From Clostridia bacterium (GTDB taxonomy: Bacteria > Bacillota_A > Clostridia > Oscillospirales > CAG-272), in assembly GCA_017626655.1 (NCBI GenBank), contig JAGAIH010000466.1:1-6253 (forward strand): 6,253 nucleotides of DNA. The letters are read 5' to 3'. Of this stretch, positions 5,885 through 6,253 are shown piece after piece. The translations under genes and the position numbers were made by a program. The notes below the pieces were generated by a model, which worked only from the letters and a program-made list of their open reading frames with translations, was not told where the DNA came from and made no database searches. Within the stretch, counting starts at the first letter, position 1; each line of letters opens with the position of its first letter.

Positions 5885-6253
5885 TCAGTAGTGTATGAAA
5901 TGGAAATCCTCGAATACGAACAGATCTTCCCCCGCTCCGCGGAAGACGAAGCAGAGGCTGTGGGTGCCCTCGGTATTGGTCAGAGAGATGGGGAACTCGC
6001 GGGTATCGCCGTGCTGGATGGCGCACTCGGGCTCACAGGTATAGCTGCCCAGCAGGTCGCCGTCCGCGCCGCCCTCCCGCACCTCGATGGTGCAGGGGTT
6101 ATGCTCGCAGTTGCCGCGGACGAGAAGCTTGGCATTCTCGCTCATATGATGGACGTTCTGATAGTACAGGTACGCGCCGTCGGTGATGCCCCGCATCTCA
6201 AATCCGTCGCCGTTCTCCTTCTTGAACACGCCGTCGGAGGCGGCGAAGTACCA
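5885..6253 (-). CDS. C-terminal CBM6-like sugar-binding module of a probable glycoside hydrolase (5' truncated by window edge)
   Basis: The reading frame is open to the right edge (it begins WYFAASDGV at 6253), so the apparent GTG start at 6229 is probably an internal Val and the gene is truncated. The visible 122 residues look like a CBM6-type beta-sandwich: GAYLYYQNVHH (first strand with the Y..Y.NV pattern), AKLLVRGNC, CTIEVREGGADGDLLGSY (the family's T-I-E-V-R...G...G pattern), then EGTHSLCFVFRG and the terminal strand FVFEDFHFIHY. CBM6 modules bind xylan, arabinan or beta-glucan chains and are often found at the C-terminus of GH43 enzymes, so an upstream GH43-like catalytic domain is a reasonable guess that cannot be seen here. 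Five cysteines in this short module fit a cytosolic protein. The gene sits 16 nt upstream of the beta-helix gene in the same direction and is probably co-transcribed with it. Confidence 0.65.
   Translation of the reverse strand, partial: WYFAASDGVFKKENGDGFEMRGITDGAYLYYQNVHHMSENAKLLVRGNCEHNPCTIEVREGGADGDLLGSYTCEPECAIQHGDTREFPISLTNTEGTHSLCFVFRGAGEDLFVFEDFHFIHY

Overview
This window looks like a chromosomal stretch of a moderately GC-rich, Gram-positive anaerobe, most likely a gut-type Clostridia lineage. The reasons are strong AGGAGG-type ribosome binding sites, a Clostridia-style ferrous-iron operon (FeoB, a small Cys-rich FeoB-associated membrane protein, and an HMA-domain protein), and a glycan-utilisation pair on the other strand. 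The taxonomic placement is inference from gene content and style, not from any marker gene.

Layout. Positions 1-1701 (+ strand) hold the 3' end of an iron-uptake operon. First comes the C-terminal membrane part of FeoB, cut by the left edge. Then there is a 73-nt spacer with a heptamer repeat array around a small palindrome, then the FeoB-associated Cys-rich protein, which overlaps an HMA metal-binding protein by ATGA. Positions 1702-1981 are non-coding and rich in hairpins. Two of these look like rho-independent terminators for the + strand, and the strong one ends in seven T. Positions 1982-2491 (- strand) encode a DUF4375/DMP19-like protein of unknown function. Positions 2557-5868 (- strand) encode a very large, apparently non-secreted protein with a pectate-lyase/GH28-type right-handed beta-helix core and likely carbohydrate-binding or lectin-like C-terminal modules. 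Positions 5885-6253 (- strand) hold the C-terminal end of the gene upstream of it, a CBM6-like sugar-binding module, cut by the right edge.

How the genes work together. The + strand genes form one ferrous-iron import unit: a permease, a small membrane accessory protein and a soluble Cys-pair metal-binding protein. The two - strand glycan genes are 16 nt apart and probably co-transcribed. They look like part of a system acting on a plant or pectin-like glycan. The large protein lacks a signal peptide and is rich in free cysteines, which suggests an intracellular step. The DUF4375 gene lies 65 nt downstream of the glycan pair and may be read through from it or have its own weak promoter. The two transcription units converge on the hairpin-rich gap at 1702-1981. 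The most interesting item is the large beta-helix protein: it keeps the GH28 aspartates, but the usual GH28 His and Arg-Ile-Lys motifs are not recognisable.
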